Shown: positions 17,082 through 26,588, numbered from the stretch's first letter. The stretch is DNA of 60,227 bases from Clostridia bacterium (GCA_017472575.1 JAFUPX010000016.1:1-60227), one strand, 5' to 3'. Numbers and translations: made by a program. Notes: generated by a model from the letters alone, not told the origin.

Positions 17082-17728
17082 TTAGTCATCTTCTCCTGTT
17101 TTACTTTGTGGTCTATTACATGGCGGGAGGCAAGCTCATTGTGAATGTCCTCAAGCGAGATACCTGCTTCAATCATCAGTACCATTACATGGTAAGCGAG
17201 GTCTGCAATCTCATAGATAGTCTCATTTTTATCCTCGGCCTTGGCGGCGATAATAACCTCGGTTGACTCCTCACCGACCTTTTTTAGTATCTTATCCAAG
17301 CCTTTCTGGAAAAGATAGGTTGTGTAGGAGCCTTCCTTTTGCTCGGTTTTTCTGCCCTCGATAAGCTTTATCAGCTGTTCGAGAGAAAATTCGTGAAGCT
17401 CGTCATTCTGCCAGACTTTATTTTCAAAGCAGGTCTGTGTTCCGAGATGGCACGCAGGACCCTCAGGCTTTACAACAACTACAAGCGCATCCTTATCGCA
17501 ATCAGCTGTTATGGAGACTATATGCTGATAATTACCGCTGGTCTCACCTTTAAGCCACAGTTCGTTTCGGGAACGGCTCCAAAAGCAGGTAAGCTTTTTC
17601 TCCATAGAGATTTTAAGGCTTTCCTCGTTCATATAGGCAAGAGTGAGTACCTTTTTTGAAACCTCGTCCACAACAATCGCAGGGATAAGTCCGTTTTCAT
17701 CAAATTTAAGTTCTTTTATATCTATCAT
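17078..17728 (-). CDS. hisI: Bifunctional PR-AMP cyclohydrolase/PR-ATP pyrophosphohydrolase
   Basis: A 216-residue HisIE fusion covering steps 2 and 3 of histidine synthesis. The HisI half (about 1-115) has the metal and substrate motif [23 protein letters not shown] plus [12 protein letters not shown]. The HisE half (about 120-216) has the helical MazG-like motif [12 protein letters not shown] with acidic metal ligands. The fusion length is normal. It lies 3 nt after hisF and overlaps hisJ by 4 nt. Confidence 0.95.
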   Translation of the reverse strand: MIDIKELKFDENGLIPAIVVDEVSKKVLTLAYMNEESLKISMEKKLTCFWSRSRNELWLKGETSGNYQHIVSITADCDKDALVVVVKPEGPACHLGTQTCFENKVWQNDELHEFSLEQLIKLIEGRKTEQKEGSYTTYLFQKGLDKILKKVGEESTEVIIAAKAEDKNETIYEIADLAYHVMVLMIEAGISLEDIHNELASRHVIDHKVKQEKMTK

Positions 17729-17731
17729 AGT

Positions 17732-18496
17732 TTATCTCTCCAATCTAACGGGAATATTGTTTTTTGCCATTTGGGCTTTAAGGTCATTTATTTTAACCTC
17801 TCCGAAATGGAATATAGAAGCCGCAAGTCCGGCATCAACCTTGGGCAGAGTGTTAAACAGTGTAATAAAATCCTCAGTACAGCCTGCACCGCCCGAAGCG
17901 ATAACAGGAACCGACACCGCATCTGATACCTTTTCGAGCATTTCAAGGTCAAAGCCTTTTTTAACGCCGTCGGTATCAATTGAGTTTACAACAACCTCTC
18001 CGGCACCTGAGTCCACACATCGCTTTATCCATTCTATAGCTTCCATACCGGTGTTTTCTCTGCCGCCCTTTGCAAACACCCGAAATACACCGTCTACACG
18101 CTTTATATCAGCAAACAGCACAACACATTGGTCGCCGTAGAGCTTTGCCGCCTCATATACAAGAGCAGGATTGCGAATTGCGCCCGAATTAACGCTTACC
18201 TTATCGGCACCGCATTTAAGCACCCTGTCAAAATCGGCAACGGTATTAATTCCTCCGCCTACAGTGAGCGGAATAAACACGCTCTTTGCGGTCTCGCAAA
18301 GGATATCCGTAAAGAGCTTTCGCCCTTCAGCCGAGGCAGTTATATCATAAAAGACAAGCTCGTCGGCACCGTTTTCGCTATAGTATTTTGCAAGCTCTAC
18401 AGGGGAGGCAACATCCCCAAGCCCCTTAAAATTTACTCCTTTAACGACCCTGCCGTCCTTAACATCAAGGCAGGGTATTATTCGTTTTGTAATCAT
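17732..18496 (-). CDS. hisF: Imidazole glycerol phosphate synthase cyclase subunit
   Basis: A 254-residue (beta/alpha)8 barrel that combines ammonia from HisH with PRFAR to give IGP and AICAR. The catalytic aspartates are in IIPCLDVKDGRVVKG and in INSIDTDGVKKGFD; phosphate loops are VGGGI and ASGGAG. It overlaps hisA by 4 nt. AICAR (ZMP) produced here is the riboswitch ligand relevant to the neighbouring pfl leader, a metabolic link worth noting. Confidence 0.97.
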   Translation of the reverse strand: MITKRIIPCLDVKDGRVVKGVNFKGLGDVASPVELAKYYSENGADELVFYDITASAEGRKLFTDILCETAKSVFIPLTVGGGINTVADFDRVLKCGADKVSVNSGAIRNPALVYEAAKLYGDQCVVLFADIKRVDGVFRVFAKGGRENTGMEAIEWIKRCVDSGAGEVVVNSIDTDGVKKGFDLEMLEKVSDAVSVPVIASGGAGCTEDFITLFNTLPKVDAGLAASIFHFGEVKINDLKAQMAKNNIPVRLER

Positions 18497-19206
18497 CGTG
18501 CCACCTCAACAGCTTCCTTTAGGTTTACAGCACCTGTATAATAAGCCTTGCCTATAATTGCACCGTATAAATCCATTTCTCTAAGTCGGCGAACATCCTC
18601 AAGCGTGGAAACTCCGCCTGACGCTACAATCTGCAAATCAAATTTTTCGGACATTTGCTTATATAAGGGTATATTTGTACCCTGCATTGCACCGTCCTTT
18701 GATATATCGGTGCATATAAGAGTTTTAACACCTAAATTTTGCATTTTTTCGCAAAATTCAAAGGCAGGAAGGTCTGATTTTTCAGTCCAGCCCTTTATGG
18801 CTACAAGACCATCCTTAATATCAACGCCAACCGCAATTTTCTCGCCGTATTTTTCAACTGCTGTTTTAACCAAAGCTTCATCTTTAACAGCCGCCGTTCC
18901 GAGAATTACTCGGTCTATTCCGGCATTTATATATCGGTCTATAACCTCCATAGAGCGAATACCTCCGCCTATTTCACAGAAAAGTCTGCTTTTCTGTTTA
19001 ATTTTACATACTGTTTCAAGATTGGGAGTAGCTCCTGTCTTTGCGCCCTCTAAGTCCACAATATGAATATGTGTAGCTCCGCTTTTTACAAAATCCAATG
19101 CTATTTCGGGAGGGTTCTCGCTGTAGACCGTCATCTGATTGTAATCTCCCTTATAAAGGCGCACTGCTTTGCCCTCATATAGGTCGATTGCGGGAAATAT
19201 TATCAT
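18493..19206 (-). CDS. hisA: ProFAR isomerase (HisA)
   Basis: A 237-residue (beta/alpha)8 barrel that isomerises ProFAR to PRFAR. It has the IFPAIDLYEGKAVRLYKG start with the catalytic Asp, ICTDISKDGAMQGTN with the second Asp, and phosphate-binding GGGIRS and ASGGV loops. It lies 3 nt after hisH and overlaps hisF. The family is paralogous to HisF; order and sequence separate the two clearly. Confidence 0.96.
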   Translation of the reverse strand: MIIFPAIDLYEGKAVRLYKGDYNQMTVYSENPPEIALDFVKSGATHIHIVDLEGAKTGATPNLETVCKIKQKSRLFCEIGGGIRSMEVIDRYINAGIDRVILGTAAVKDEALVKTAVEKYGEKIAVGVDIKDGLVAIKGWTEKSDLPAFEFCEKMQNLGVKTLICTDISKDGAMQGTNIPLYKQMSEKFDLQIVASGGVSTLEDVRRLREMDLYGAIIGKAYYTGAVNLKEAVEVAR

Positions 19207-19209
19207 TTT

Positions 19210-19827
19210 TTAACCCTCCGTTTCGCAAAATGCACGCAAAATATTAAGACCTGTTTCTCCGCTTTTTTCGGGGTGGAACTGACAGCCGAAAACATTACCG
19301 CTTGCCACCGCCGCGGTAACAGGCACGCCGTAATCAGCAGTTGCTGTAACAGCCTCGTCACACTCTGTGGCATAATAAGAATGAACGAAGTAGACAAAGT
19401 CACCGTCATTAATATATTTAAACAAGGGACAGGCTTTGTCCTTTATTTTTAAGGCATTCCAGCCCATATGCGGAATTTTTAAACTCTCAGGTATCGCACC
19501 TTCAAGGGGACGCACCGCTCCTTTTATCAGACCTAGTCCCTTATGCTCGCCGTATTCATAGCTTTTTTCAAACAAAAGCTGCATTCCGAGGCAAATTCCG
19601 AGTATCGGCTTTCCCTTTTTTGCTTCGGAAATTACAAGCTTGGCAAGTCCTGCAGATGATAGCTTTTCGGCGGCATCCTCAAAAGCGCCTACCCCCGGCA
19701 GAATTATTCTGTCTGCGCTTTTTATTAGTTCGGGGTCCGAGGTTACGAGAGCTTTAGCACCGATAGCGGCAAGAGAGCTTTTAAGAGAAAAAAGGTTGCC
19801 TACGCCATAATCAATAACGGCGATCAT
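19210..19827 (-). CDS. hisH: Imidazole glycerol phosphate synthase glutaminase subunit
   Basis: A 205-residue class-I glutamine amidotransferase that supplies ammonia to HisF. The nucleophile is in GICLGMQLLF, and the His-Glu pair in GCQFHPEKSG. ATG 19827 (overlapping the hisB stop by 1 nt, TGATG) is preferred over the TTG at 19830 for its spacing from the upstream G-rich Shine-Dalgarno (AGGGGG). Confidence 0.96.
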   Translation of the reverse strand: MIAVIDYGVGNLFSLKSSLAAIGAKALVTSDPELIKSADRIILPGVGAFEDAAEKLSSAGLAKLVISEAKKGKPILGICLGMQLLFEKSYEYGEHKGLGLIKGAVRPLEGAIPESLKIPHMGWNALKIKDKACPLFKYINDGDFVYFVHSYYATECDEAVTATADYGVPVTAAVASGNVFGCQFHPEKSGETGLNILRAFCETEG

Positions 19828-20414
19828 CAAAGAACCCCCTTTGTGGAGGGAAGATCATCTGCAAACGCAGGGTCAACTGCAACTGCCGCTCTGAGACTTC
19901 TTGCAACCGACTTAAAGGCACCCTCGATAATGTGGTGTGAGTTTTTGCCTGAAAGTGAGCGGATGTGCAAAGTGCAGTCGGCATTGCGTACAAAGCTGAG
20001 CCAAAATTCCTCTACAAGCTCGGTATCAAAGGTTCCAACCTTTTCGGAGGGAATCTGCAAATCGTATACAAGGCAGCCTCTGCCCGAAATATCAACCGCC
20101 GAGAGAATTAAAGCCTCGTCCATAGGGAGTATCATATTTCCGTAGCGGTTTATACCCTTTTTTTCGCCGAGAGCCTTTGAAAATACCTGACCTAACACAA
20201 TACCGATATCCTCGGCGGTGTGGTGGTCGTCAACCTCAGTGTCACCCTTGCAGGTGAGTGTTAAATCAAACCGTGCGTGCTTTGCAAGGAGGGTAAGCAT
20301 ATGGTCTAAAAATCCGCAGCCGGAAGAAATTTTGCTTTCTCCCCTGCCGTCAATATTAAGCTCTAATGTAATATCCGTTTCCGCTGTTTGTCGGGTAATT
20401 TTTGCGGTTCTCAT
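19827..20414 (-). CDS. hisB: Imidazoleglycerol-phosphate dehydratase
   Basis: A 195-residue monofunctional IGPD converting IGP to imidazole-acetol phosphate. The two manganese-binding blocks are visible: GCGFLDHMLTLLAKHARFD with DDHHTAEDIG, and later KNSHHIIEGAFK. There is no N-terminal phosphatase domain, consistent with a separate HisJ. Overlaps of a few nt on both sides keep it in the operon. Confidence 0.97.
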   Translation of the reverse strand: MRTAKITRQTAETDITLELNIDGRGESKISSGCGFLDHMLTLLAKHARFDLTLTCKGDTEVDDHHTAEDIGIVLGQVFSKALGEKKGINRYGNMILPMDEALILSAVDISGRGCLVYDLQIPSEKVGTFDTELVEEFWLSFVRNADCTLHIRSLSGKNSHHIIEGAFKSVARSLRAAVAVDPAFADDLPSTKGVL

Positions 20415-21475
20415 ACTTGTTCCTCCAATATTTTTTTAATTTCATTTATCAGTGCTTGCATTTGCTCCTTAGTTCCTATTGTGATGCGGTTGTATTCGCT
20501 GATTTTCTCTTTATCAAAGTGGCGCACCAGAATTCCGTTCTTCTTTAGCTTTAAATACAATTCTTTACCGCTGATTTTAGGATGCTTTGCAAAAACAAAG
20601 TTTGCACTTGATTCAGTTAAGCTAAAGCCGAGCTTTTGAAGCTGTTCGGCAGTGAATTGGCGGTTTTCTATAATAGTACGGCAATTTTGAACGGTATAGT
20701 CATTATTGTTAAGACTTGCTGTTCCTGCCGCTAAGGTTAAACGGTTGATGTTATAAGGATTAGTGGAATACTTAATGGTATTAAGGTCCTGAATAAGAGC
20801 TTTACAGCCGATACCGAAGCCAAGCCTTGCTCCCGCCATTGAACGGGATTTTGAAAAGGTTCCTGTAACCAGTAAATTATCATACTTCTTTATAAGCGGA
20901 ATACAGGATTCTCCACCAAAATCCACATAAGCCTCATCTATTACAACAACGCTTTCGCTGTTGTTAATTATAATTTCCTCAATTTCGCTGACCGTAAGCG
21001 CAATGCCTGTAGGTGCGTTGGGGTTTGCAATAAAAACGGTTTTTCCGCTCCTGAAATAATCGTTAATACCAATAGTGAAATCGTCCCTTAAAGGAATTTC
21101 GCTGTAGGGAACACCGTTTATCTGAGCAAATACCGAATAAAATCCGTAGGTAATGTCCGGAAAAACAGCAGGGTGCGATTTATCGCAAAATGCCATAAAG
21201 GCGAAGTTAAGAATTTCGTCCGACCCGTTGGTAAGAAGAACTTCTTCAGTATCAACCCCTAACTGCTTTGCAAGCAGAGCGGTAAGCTCCCTACATTCGG
21301 GATCGGGATAAAGAGCTAAGCTTCCTGCGGCATTTTCCACTGCCTGCCTAACTGCATCGTGCGGCTCAAAGGGGGATTCGTTGGTGTTTAGCTTTATGTA
21401 TTTCATATCCTTTGGCTGTTCGCCTGGGGTATAGGGAGTAAGATTTTTATATTTCTCACTAAAAAAACGGCTCAT
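20411..21475 (-). CDS. hisC: Histidinol-phosphate aminotransferase
   Basis: A 354-residue fold-type I PLP enzyme converting imidazole-acetol phosphate and glutamate to histidinol phosphate. Motifs are NTNESPF near the N-terminus, NPNAPTG, VIDEAYVDF, and the PLP lysine in GTFSKSRSMAGARLG. It overlaps hisD and hisB by 4 nt each. Some Firmicutes HisC also act on aromatic amino acids, which cannot be decided here. Confidence 0.95.
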   Translation of the reverse strand: MSRFFSEKYKNLTPYTPGEQPKDMKYIKLNTNESPFEPHDAVRQAVENAAGSLALYPDPECRELTALLAKQLGVDTEEVLLTNGSDEILNFAFMAFCDKSHPAVFPDITYGFYSVFAQINGVPYSEIPLRDDFTIGINDYFRSGKTVFIANPNAPTGIALTVSEIEEIIINNSESVVVIDEAYVDFGGESCIPLIKKYDNLLVTGTFSKSRSMAGARLGFGIGCKALIQDLNTIKYSTNPYNINRLTLAAGTASLNNNDYTVQNCRTIIENRQFTAEQLQKLGFSLTESSANFVFAKHPKISGKELYLKLKKNGILVRHFDKEKISEYNRITIGTKEQMQALINEIKKILEEQV

Positions 21476-22752
21476 TTCTTCTCCTCCGTACGGATAACGG
21501 CACTTTTTGCGTGAGCGGTAAGACCCTCAAGCGTTGCAAAATAACCAACATCCTCTGCAACACGAGAAAGAGCATCCTTAGTGTAATATGTATACTGAGT
21601 CTTCTTTACAAAATCGTCTACAGACAGCGGACTTGAAAATTTCGCAGTTCCGCTGGTCGGCAGGGTGTGGTTGGGGCCTGCAAAGTAATCTCCCAAGGCC
21701 TCGGGGCAGTTTTTACCCATAAAAACCGACCCTGCGTGACGGATACTGTCAAGCCAGTCAAAGGGATTGTCAACACATAATTCAAGGTGCTCAGGGGCGA
21801 TCTCGTTGGCTATCTCGATAGCGGATTTAAGATTTTCTGCAACAATTATTTTGCCGTTGTTATCAATAGAAGCTCTTGCAATCTCACTGCGTGAAAGCTG
21901 AGGAATCTGCACCTCAAGCTCTGCCTGAACTGCCTTTGCAAGATTGTAAGAATCAGTAACCAATACGGCACTTGCCATTTTATCATGCTCCGCCTGAGAA
22001 AGCAGATCTGCCGCGGCGTGGCTCGGGTTGGTAGTACCGTCGGCAACTATGAGAATTTCACTGGGGCCTGCTATCATATCTATTGAAACAGTGCCGAAAA
22101 CCTGCTTTTTGGCTTCGGCTACAAATGCGTTTCCGGGACCTACGATTTTATCTACCTTGGGGATAGTTTCGGTGCCGTAAGCCAAAGCGGCTATTGCTTG
22201 CGCTCCGCCTACCTTAAATATTTTATCAACTCCCGCAACATACGCCGCCGCAAGAATAACGGGATTTATCTTGCCGTCCTTATTCGGAGGAGTAACCATA
22301 ACCACCTCAGGGCAACCCGCTATTTTAGCAGGAATAGCGTCCATCAAAACGGTTGAAGGATAGGCGGCTGTTCCACCCGGAACATAGAGTCCCGCCCTGT
22401 CAACAGGAATTACCTTTTGTCCTAAAACTATACCGTTTTCATCATTTATAATAAAGCTATTGCGAACCTGTTTTTCGTGAAATTTGCGGATGTTTGCCGC
22501 CGCTTTTTCAAGTATTTGAATAAATTTCGGCTCAACGCTGTTTACTGCTTCTTTAATTTCCTCTGCGGAAACCTGTAGACAATCAAGCGAGGCTTTATCA
22601 AATTTTTCGCAGTATTCAAAGAGCGCTTGGTCGCCCTTTGCTCTTACATTTGCGATAATATCCGAAACAATGTCCTCAACATTGATTTCGGGTACGGTTC
22701 TTGCAAATATATCCTCGTTTGCAACCTCGCCGTATTTAAGTATTTTAATCAT
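21472..22752 (-). CDS. hisD: Histidinol dehydrogenase
   Basis: A 426-residue zinc enzyme that oxidises histidinol to histidine with two NAD+. Family blocks include VPGGTAAYPSTVLM, VGPGNAFVAEAK, GPSEILIVAD and SQAEHDKMASA, and the zinc/catalytic EHLEL and GPNHTLPTSGTA regions. The start follows GGGAG and lies 8 nt inside the hisG end, so translation is coupled. Confidence 0.96.
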   Translation of the reverse strand: MIKILKYGEVANEDIFARTVPEINVEDIVSDIIANVRAKGDQALFEYCEKFDKASLDCLQVSAEEIKEAVNSVEPKFIQILEKAAANIRKFHEKQVRNSFIINDENGIVLGQKVIPVDRAGLYVPGGTAAYPSTVLMDAIPAKIAGCPEVVMVTPPNKDGKINPVILAAAYVAGVDKIFKVGGAQAIAALAYGTETIPKVDKIVGPGNAFVAEAKKQVFGTVSIDMIAGPSEILIVADGTTNPSHAAADLLSQAEHDKMASAVLVTDSYNLAKAVQAELEVQIPQLSRSEIARASIDNNGKIIVAENLKSAIEIANEIAPEHLELCVDNPFDWLDSIRHAGSVFMGKNCPEALGDYFAGPNHTLPTSGTAKFSSPLSVDDFVKKTQYTYYTKDALSRVAEDVGYFATLEGLTAHAKSAVIRTEEKK

Positions 22753-23371
22753 TTTTCTGCAACTCCCGCATAATTTTTGTTATCTGGCTGTTTTTAAACT
22801 TAAAGCTTGTTTTGTTGGCAATAAGTCTTGCACTTATCGGTACTATAGTTTCAATAACCTCAAGATTGTTTTCTTTAAGCGTTGTTCCGGTTTCAACTAT
22901 ATCCACTATTACATCCGAAAGCCCGAGTATAGGCGCGATTTCGATAGAGCCGTTCAGGTGAATAATGTCAATATCTCTGCCGATGCTGCTGTAATAATTT
23001 TGTGCTATGCGGCTGAATTTCGTTGCAACGCAAAGAGTGCGGTTCGGGTCATCCCTGAAATCCTTTTTCGCCGCAACTGCCATCCTACATTTGCCGAAGC
23101 CGAGGTCCATAAGCTCATATACCTCCGGCTCGTATTCAAGCAGTATATCTTTCCCTGCAACTCCTATATCAGCTGCTCCTCTTTCAACATAAATGGCAAC
23201 GTCCGAAGGCTTAACCCAGAAATATCTTACGCCCGCTTCTTCGTTTTCAAAAATCAGCTTGCGGTTGTTTTCCTTTATAGAGGGACATTCAAACCCTGCT
23301 TTTTCAAACATATCGTAAACCTTTTCGCCTAGCCTGCCTTTCGGAAGGGCAATATTAAGCATTTGTTTCAA
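22745..23371 (-). CDS. hisG: ATP phosphoribosyltransferase, short form
   Basis: A 208-residue HisG of the short type, which lacks the C-terminal regulatory domain and needs HisZ. It catalyses the first step, ATP plus PRPP to PR-ATP. Motifs are ALPKGRLG at the start and the PRPP loop VDIVETGTTLKEN. The start is read as TTG 23371, overlapping the hisZ stop (TTGA) with GGGGGAGA 5-6 nt upstream; ATG 23362 is a weaker alternative. Confidence 0.94.
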   Translation of the reverse strand: MKQMLNIALPKGRLGEKVYDMFEKAGFECPSIKENNRKLIFENEEAGVRYFWVKPSDVAIYVERGAADIGVAGKDILLEYEPEVYELMDLGFGKCRMAVAAKKDFRDDPNRTLCVATKFSRIAQNYYSSIGRDIDIIHLNGSIEIAPILGLSDVIVDIVETGTTLKENNLEVIETIVPISARLIANKTSFKFKNSQITKIMRELQKND

Positions 23372-24306
23372 AAAATCTCCCCCTTTTGATTTTCTAAACG
23401 TTCAAGCATATCAAGATAAACCGCAAAGCCTACAGCTCCTGATTTACGGTTCATTTTTTCCATCAGCTTGTCATACTGACCGCCCGAAAGAACGCTGTTG
23501 GGAATTCCGTTTATAAAGCCCTTGAAAACTATTCCGTTATAGTATTTCATATCGCTTACTACAGAAAAATCAATTCTGAGCATTTCTTTAAGCTCATTTC
23601 CCTCAAAGGGAGCTAATGCCGCTTCAAGCTGTTCTACTGCTTCGGATAATTCAGGTATATCCTTCAATTTCGGTAAAATCTCATCGGGTGTTCCGTAAAA
23701 GGATATTATGTCTGCCAGCAATTCAGCCTTTTCAGGCTCAATTCCGTTATCAGCGCATATAGCAGAGATTTCGTGAAGATTTTTCTCTGCGGCGCACTTC
23801 ATTAAAGCCTGTTTCATTTCGTAAGAAACGGAAAAGCTATCAATTATTGAAGAAAGAACTCCGAGATGAGAAATATCCAGTATCGCATCCGCTGAAATAT
23901 TTTTAAGGCTTTGAGCCGCAAGCATAAGCACCTCAAAAATACAGTAGTTATCAATATTGCCGATACACTCAAGTCCTACCTGCATAATCTCCTTAAACAC
24001 TTTAGTGCCTTTGGAGATTCTGTAAACATTTTCGTTGTAATACAGCTTTTGAACAGTTTCACAGGCATCCTTGCTGTTTTTTATAATGGAGAGCGTTACA
24101 TCGGGCTTGAGCGCCATTAATTTACCGTTGGTATCGGTAAAGGTTATAACACTGTCCGATATAAGAAAGTCCTTATTTTTTACATATAGGTCATATTCCT
24201 CAAACTTGCTCATTTTGTAAGGGGCATAGCCGTACTTACTGTAAAGCGAGCGAAGTGAGAAAATAATCTTTTCATCGTAATTTAAAACATTATCGTTAAT
24301 TTGCAT
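23368..24306 (-). CDS. hisZ: ATP phosphoribosyltransferase regulatory subunit
   Basis: A 312-residue HisS-like paralogue without tRNA-synthetase activity that forms a complex with short HisG and confers histidine feedback. It keeps the class-II fold (KMSKFEEYDLY, MALKPDVTLSI, VSDMKYYNGIVFKGF, SGGQYDKL) but lacks the anticodon-binding domain of the true HisS at 50830. ATG 24306 is chosen because GGAGG lies 6 nt upstream and it overlaps the yerC end by 11 nt; the upstream in-frame start lacks a site. Confidence 0.92.
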   Translation of the reverse strand: MQINDNVLNYDEKIIFSLRSLYSKYGYAPYKMSKFEEYDLYVKNKDFLISDSVITFTDTNGKLMALKPDVTLSIIKNSKDACETVQKLYYNENVYRISKGTKVFKEIMQVGLECIGNIDNYCIFEVLMLAAQSLKNISADAILDISHLGVLSSIIDSFSVSYEMKQALMKCAAEKNLHEISAICADNGIEPEKAELLADIISFYGTPDEILPKLKDIPELSEAVEQLEAALAPFEGNELKEMLRIDFSVVSDMKYYNGIVFKGFINGIPNSVLSGGQYDKLMEKMNRKSGAVGFAVYLDMLERLENQKGEIF

Positions 24307-24601
24307 TGTTTTCCTCCGAGGCTTTAAGGCTGTCAATAGCGGCTCTGTAGCCGCCGCTGCCGTAGTTCAGGCACTTGCTTACCCTGCTTATAGTGGCTGT
24401 GCTTATACCGACCTCTTTTGATATGGTCTGATAGTTACAGCCTTGGTCAAGCAAGAATGCGGCATCCAACCGCTGAGCCATATCCTGTATTTCCTTTATA
24501 GTGCAGATATCTTCAAATAAACGGTAGCAATCCTCTACGGTTTCCAAATGCAGAACCGCTTGGAACAAGCGGTCAATAGATTTTGAATGAAAGCCTGCCA
24601 T
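24296..24601 (-). CDS. yerC: TrpR-like regulator YerC/YecD (HisR)
   Basis: A 101-residue TrpR-superfamily repressor with the helix-turn-helix NYQTISKEVGISTATISRVSK near residues 57-77. It is the first gene of the histidine operon. In Firmicutes, orthologues have been proposed as HisR, a histidine-responsive repressor of his genes. ATG 24601 follows GGGAGA; the TTG five codons upstream would overlap that site. A perfect palindrome in the operon promoter strongly suggests direct autoregulation. Co-repressor identity (histidine) is inference. Confidence 0.9.
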   Translation of the reverse strand: MAGFHSKSIDRLFQAVLHLETVEDCYRLFEDICTIKEIQDMAQRLDAAFLLDQGCNYQTISKEVGISTATISRVSKCLNYGSGGYRAAIDSLKASEENNAN

Positions 24602-24634
24602 AATAATATCTCCCAATTAATTTATTTGTTTATC

Positions 24635-24663
24635 ATTTTATCACTTTATCACGATAAAGTCAA
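24635..24663 (-). promoter_or_regulatory. his operon promoter with perfect HisR-type operator
   Basis: Minus strand TTGACT (24658-24663), 17-bp spacer, TAAAAT (24635-24640). An 18-bp site, ACTTTATC-AC-GATAAAGT at 24643-24660, has perfect 8-bp arms and lies in the spacer touching the -35. Binding there would block polymerase. Confidence 0.82.
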
Positions 24664-24784
24664 CCGTTTATTTGTAAATTCTTGATTTTACATAGATTTA
24701 ACATACTTATGATAACAGATTTTACATTGAAACATTAAAATAAGGAAAAATGTTAAAAGAAAGTAAATGTAAAGGAAAGATAAT

Positions 24785-26530
24785 ATGAGTATTTTTAACG
24801 CACTAAATCTGCTTGGCGGACTTTGTCTGTTTTTATTCGGTATGAATCTTATGGGCGAGGCTCTTGAGCGCAGAGCCGGAAACGGGCTTAAAACTCTTCT
24901 CGGAAAGCTAACCACAAAAAAATCAGCCGGATTTTTAACAGGACTCGGCGTTACTGCTGTTATCCAAAGCTCTTCTGCTACAACCGTTATGGTTGTCGGC
25001 TTTGTTAACTCAGGATTACTTGCCTTAAAGCAGGCTATAAATGTTATAATGGGTGCCAATGTCGGAACAACGGTTACGGCATGGCTGTTAAGTCTCAGCG
25101 GAATAGATAGCAAAAACACCTTTGTTCAGCTCCTAAAGCCAACATCCTTTACACCTATTCTCGCTTTAGTGGGCGTTATATTTTATATGTTCTGCAAATC
25201 GGGCAAGAAAAAGGATACAGGTCTTATTCTGTTAGGCTTCGCAACCCTTATGTTCGGTATGGATACAATGTCCGCCGCAGTTTCGGGTCTTAAGGATGTT
25301 CCTGAATTTCAGCGCCTTTTCCTTATGTTTAAAAATCCGATACTCGGCGTGCTTGCAGGAACAATTTTAACTGCTATTATCCAGTCTAGCTCGGCTTCGG
25401 TTGGTATCTTGCAGGCTCTCGCTATGACAGGTCAGGTTTCATACGGTGCGGCAATTCCCATTATAATGGGTCAGAATATCGGCACATGTATAACCGCAAT
25501 ACTTTCTTCAATCGGAACAAACAAAAACGCAAAAAGAGCGGCTTTGGTACACCTTTCCTTTAATGTTATAGGAACAACGGTTCTTTTGTCGGTATTCTCG
25601 GTGGTTAAGTATGCATTTGCACCTGCCTTGCTTGATGAATCCGCTTCACTTGTAGGCATAGCTGTGGCTCACTCGGTATTCAATATTATTTGTACTATTT
25701 TACTTTTACCTATGTCCAGCTTGCTTGAAAAGCTGGTTATAAAGCTTGTACCGGATGCAAAGACTCCCGAAAAGGAGCAAATGCTCGACGAGAGGCTTTT
25801 AACAACACCTGCTGTTGCACTTGAACGCTGCCGTGCTGTTGCGGCTGAAATGGCAAAATGTTCGGTTGAGAGTATTTGCTGTGCTGTAGATACTCTTAAG
25901 GAGTATTCACCGAAAATTGCCGCAAAGGTAAGAGAATATGAAGAAAAATCGGATAATTACGAGGATGTTTTAGGCTCCTATCTTGTTAAGCTGAGTGCTC
26001 TTCAGTTAGACGAGCGTGACAGCGCCGAGGCGACTATACTTTTGAAAGCTATAGGTGATTTTGAGCGCATTTCCGACCACAGCGTTAACATCCTTGAATC
26101 GGTTGAGGAAATGAACGGTAAGGGAATAAAGCTCTCAGGAGAGGCGCTTAAAGAAATGACCGTTTTAACCGACGCTGTAAAGGAAATCCTTTCCCTTTCT
26201 CTTTCTGCTTTTGTTAATCGTGACGAAAGCTCGGTAAACTCGGTTGAGCCTTTGGAGCAGGTTATTGACAGGCTTAAGGAAAAAATCCGTTCAAGACATA
26301 TCTTACGTTTACAACAAGGAGACTGTACTATCGAGGTAGGCTTTGTGTGGTCTGACCTGCTTACCGATTTTGAGCGTATTTCGGACCATTGCTCCAATAT
26401 TGCCGGAGGAATTATCGACTTTGAAAACAACGATATGAATATCCACGAAAACTTAAGAGCTATAAAGGCGGAAAGTCCTGAATTTAAAGAAAAAACAGCT
26501 GAGTATAAGAAAAAATATGCTCTTTCTTAG
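24785..26530 (+). CDS. Na+/phosphate cotransporter with PhoU-like domain
   Basis: A 581-residue protein of the NptA/YjbB family. Two PNaS repeats in the membrane part (about 1-330) each carry the QSSSAT/QSSSAS motif (VIQSSSATTVMVVGF and IIQSSSASVGILQA). The cytosolic tail (about 345-570) has PhoU-like helices with repeated DFERISDH motifs. It imports, or possibly exports, phosphate with sodium. The Shine-Dalgarno AAAGGAAAG precedes ATG 24785. It is divergent from the his operon; its own promoter is not clear. A terminator follows directly. Confidence 0.92.
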   Translation: MSIFNALNLLGGLCLFLFGMNLMGEALERRAGNGLKTLLGKLTTKKSAGFLTGLGVTAVIQSSSATTVMVVGFVNSGLLALKQAINVIMGANVGTTVTAWLLSLSGIDSKNTFVQLLKPTSFTPILALVGVIFYMFCKSGKKKDTGLILLGFATLMFGMDTMSAAVSGLKDVPEFQRLFLMFKNPILGVLAGTILTAIIQSSSASVGILQALAMTGQVSYGAAIPIIMGQNIGTCITAILSSIGTNKNAKRAALVHLSFNVIGTTVLLSVFSVVKYAFAPALLDESASLVGIAVAHSVFNIICTILLLPMSSLLEKLVIKLVPDAKTPEKEQMLDERLLTTPAVALERCRAVAAEMAKCSVESICCAVDTLKEYSPKIAAKVREYEEKSDNYEDVLGSYLVKLSALQLDERDSAEATILLKAIGDFERISDHSVNILESVEEMNGKGIKLSGEALKEMTVLTDAVKEILSLSLSAFVNRDESSVNSVEPLEQVIDRLKEKIRSRHILRLQQGDCTIEVGFVWSDLLTDFERISDHCSNIAGGIIDFENNDMNIHENLRAIKAESPEFKEKTAEYKKKYALS

Positions 26531-26558
26531 AAAAAAGGCGGAAATTCCGCCTTTTTTT
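26531..26558 (+). terminator. Terminator after the Na/Pi symporter gene
   Basis: A perfect 11-bp stem, 26531-26541 with 26547-26557, has a GGCGG/CCGCC core with A and T runs as its outer arms. Confidence 0.88.
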
Positions 26559-26559
26559 C

Positions 26560-26588
26560 TTGTTATAATGGGTTAAAAGTTTTATAAT
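26560..26588 (+). promoter_or_regulatory. Promoter of the ABC exporter gene
   Basis: TTGTTA (26560-26565), 17-bp spacer, TATAAT (26583-26588), directly after the previous terminator. Confidence 0.65.

Noticed and set aside
23368-24306. A second histidyl-tRNA synthetase
   Set aside because: It lacks the anticodon-binding domain and sits with short-form hisG, so it is HisZ.
24602-24785. T-box or attenuator for the his operon
   Set aside because: The leader is too short, with no T-box sequence, leader peptide or antiterminator pair; the operator explains control.
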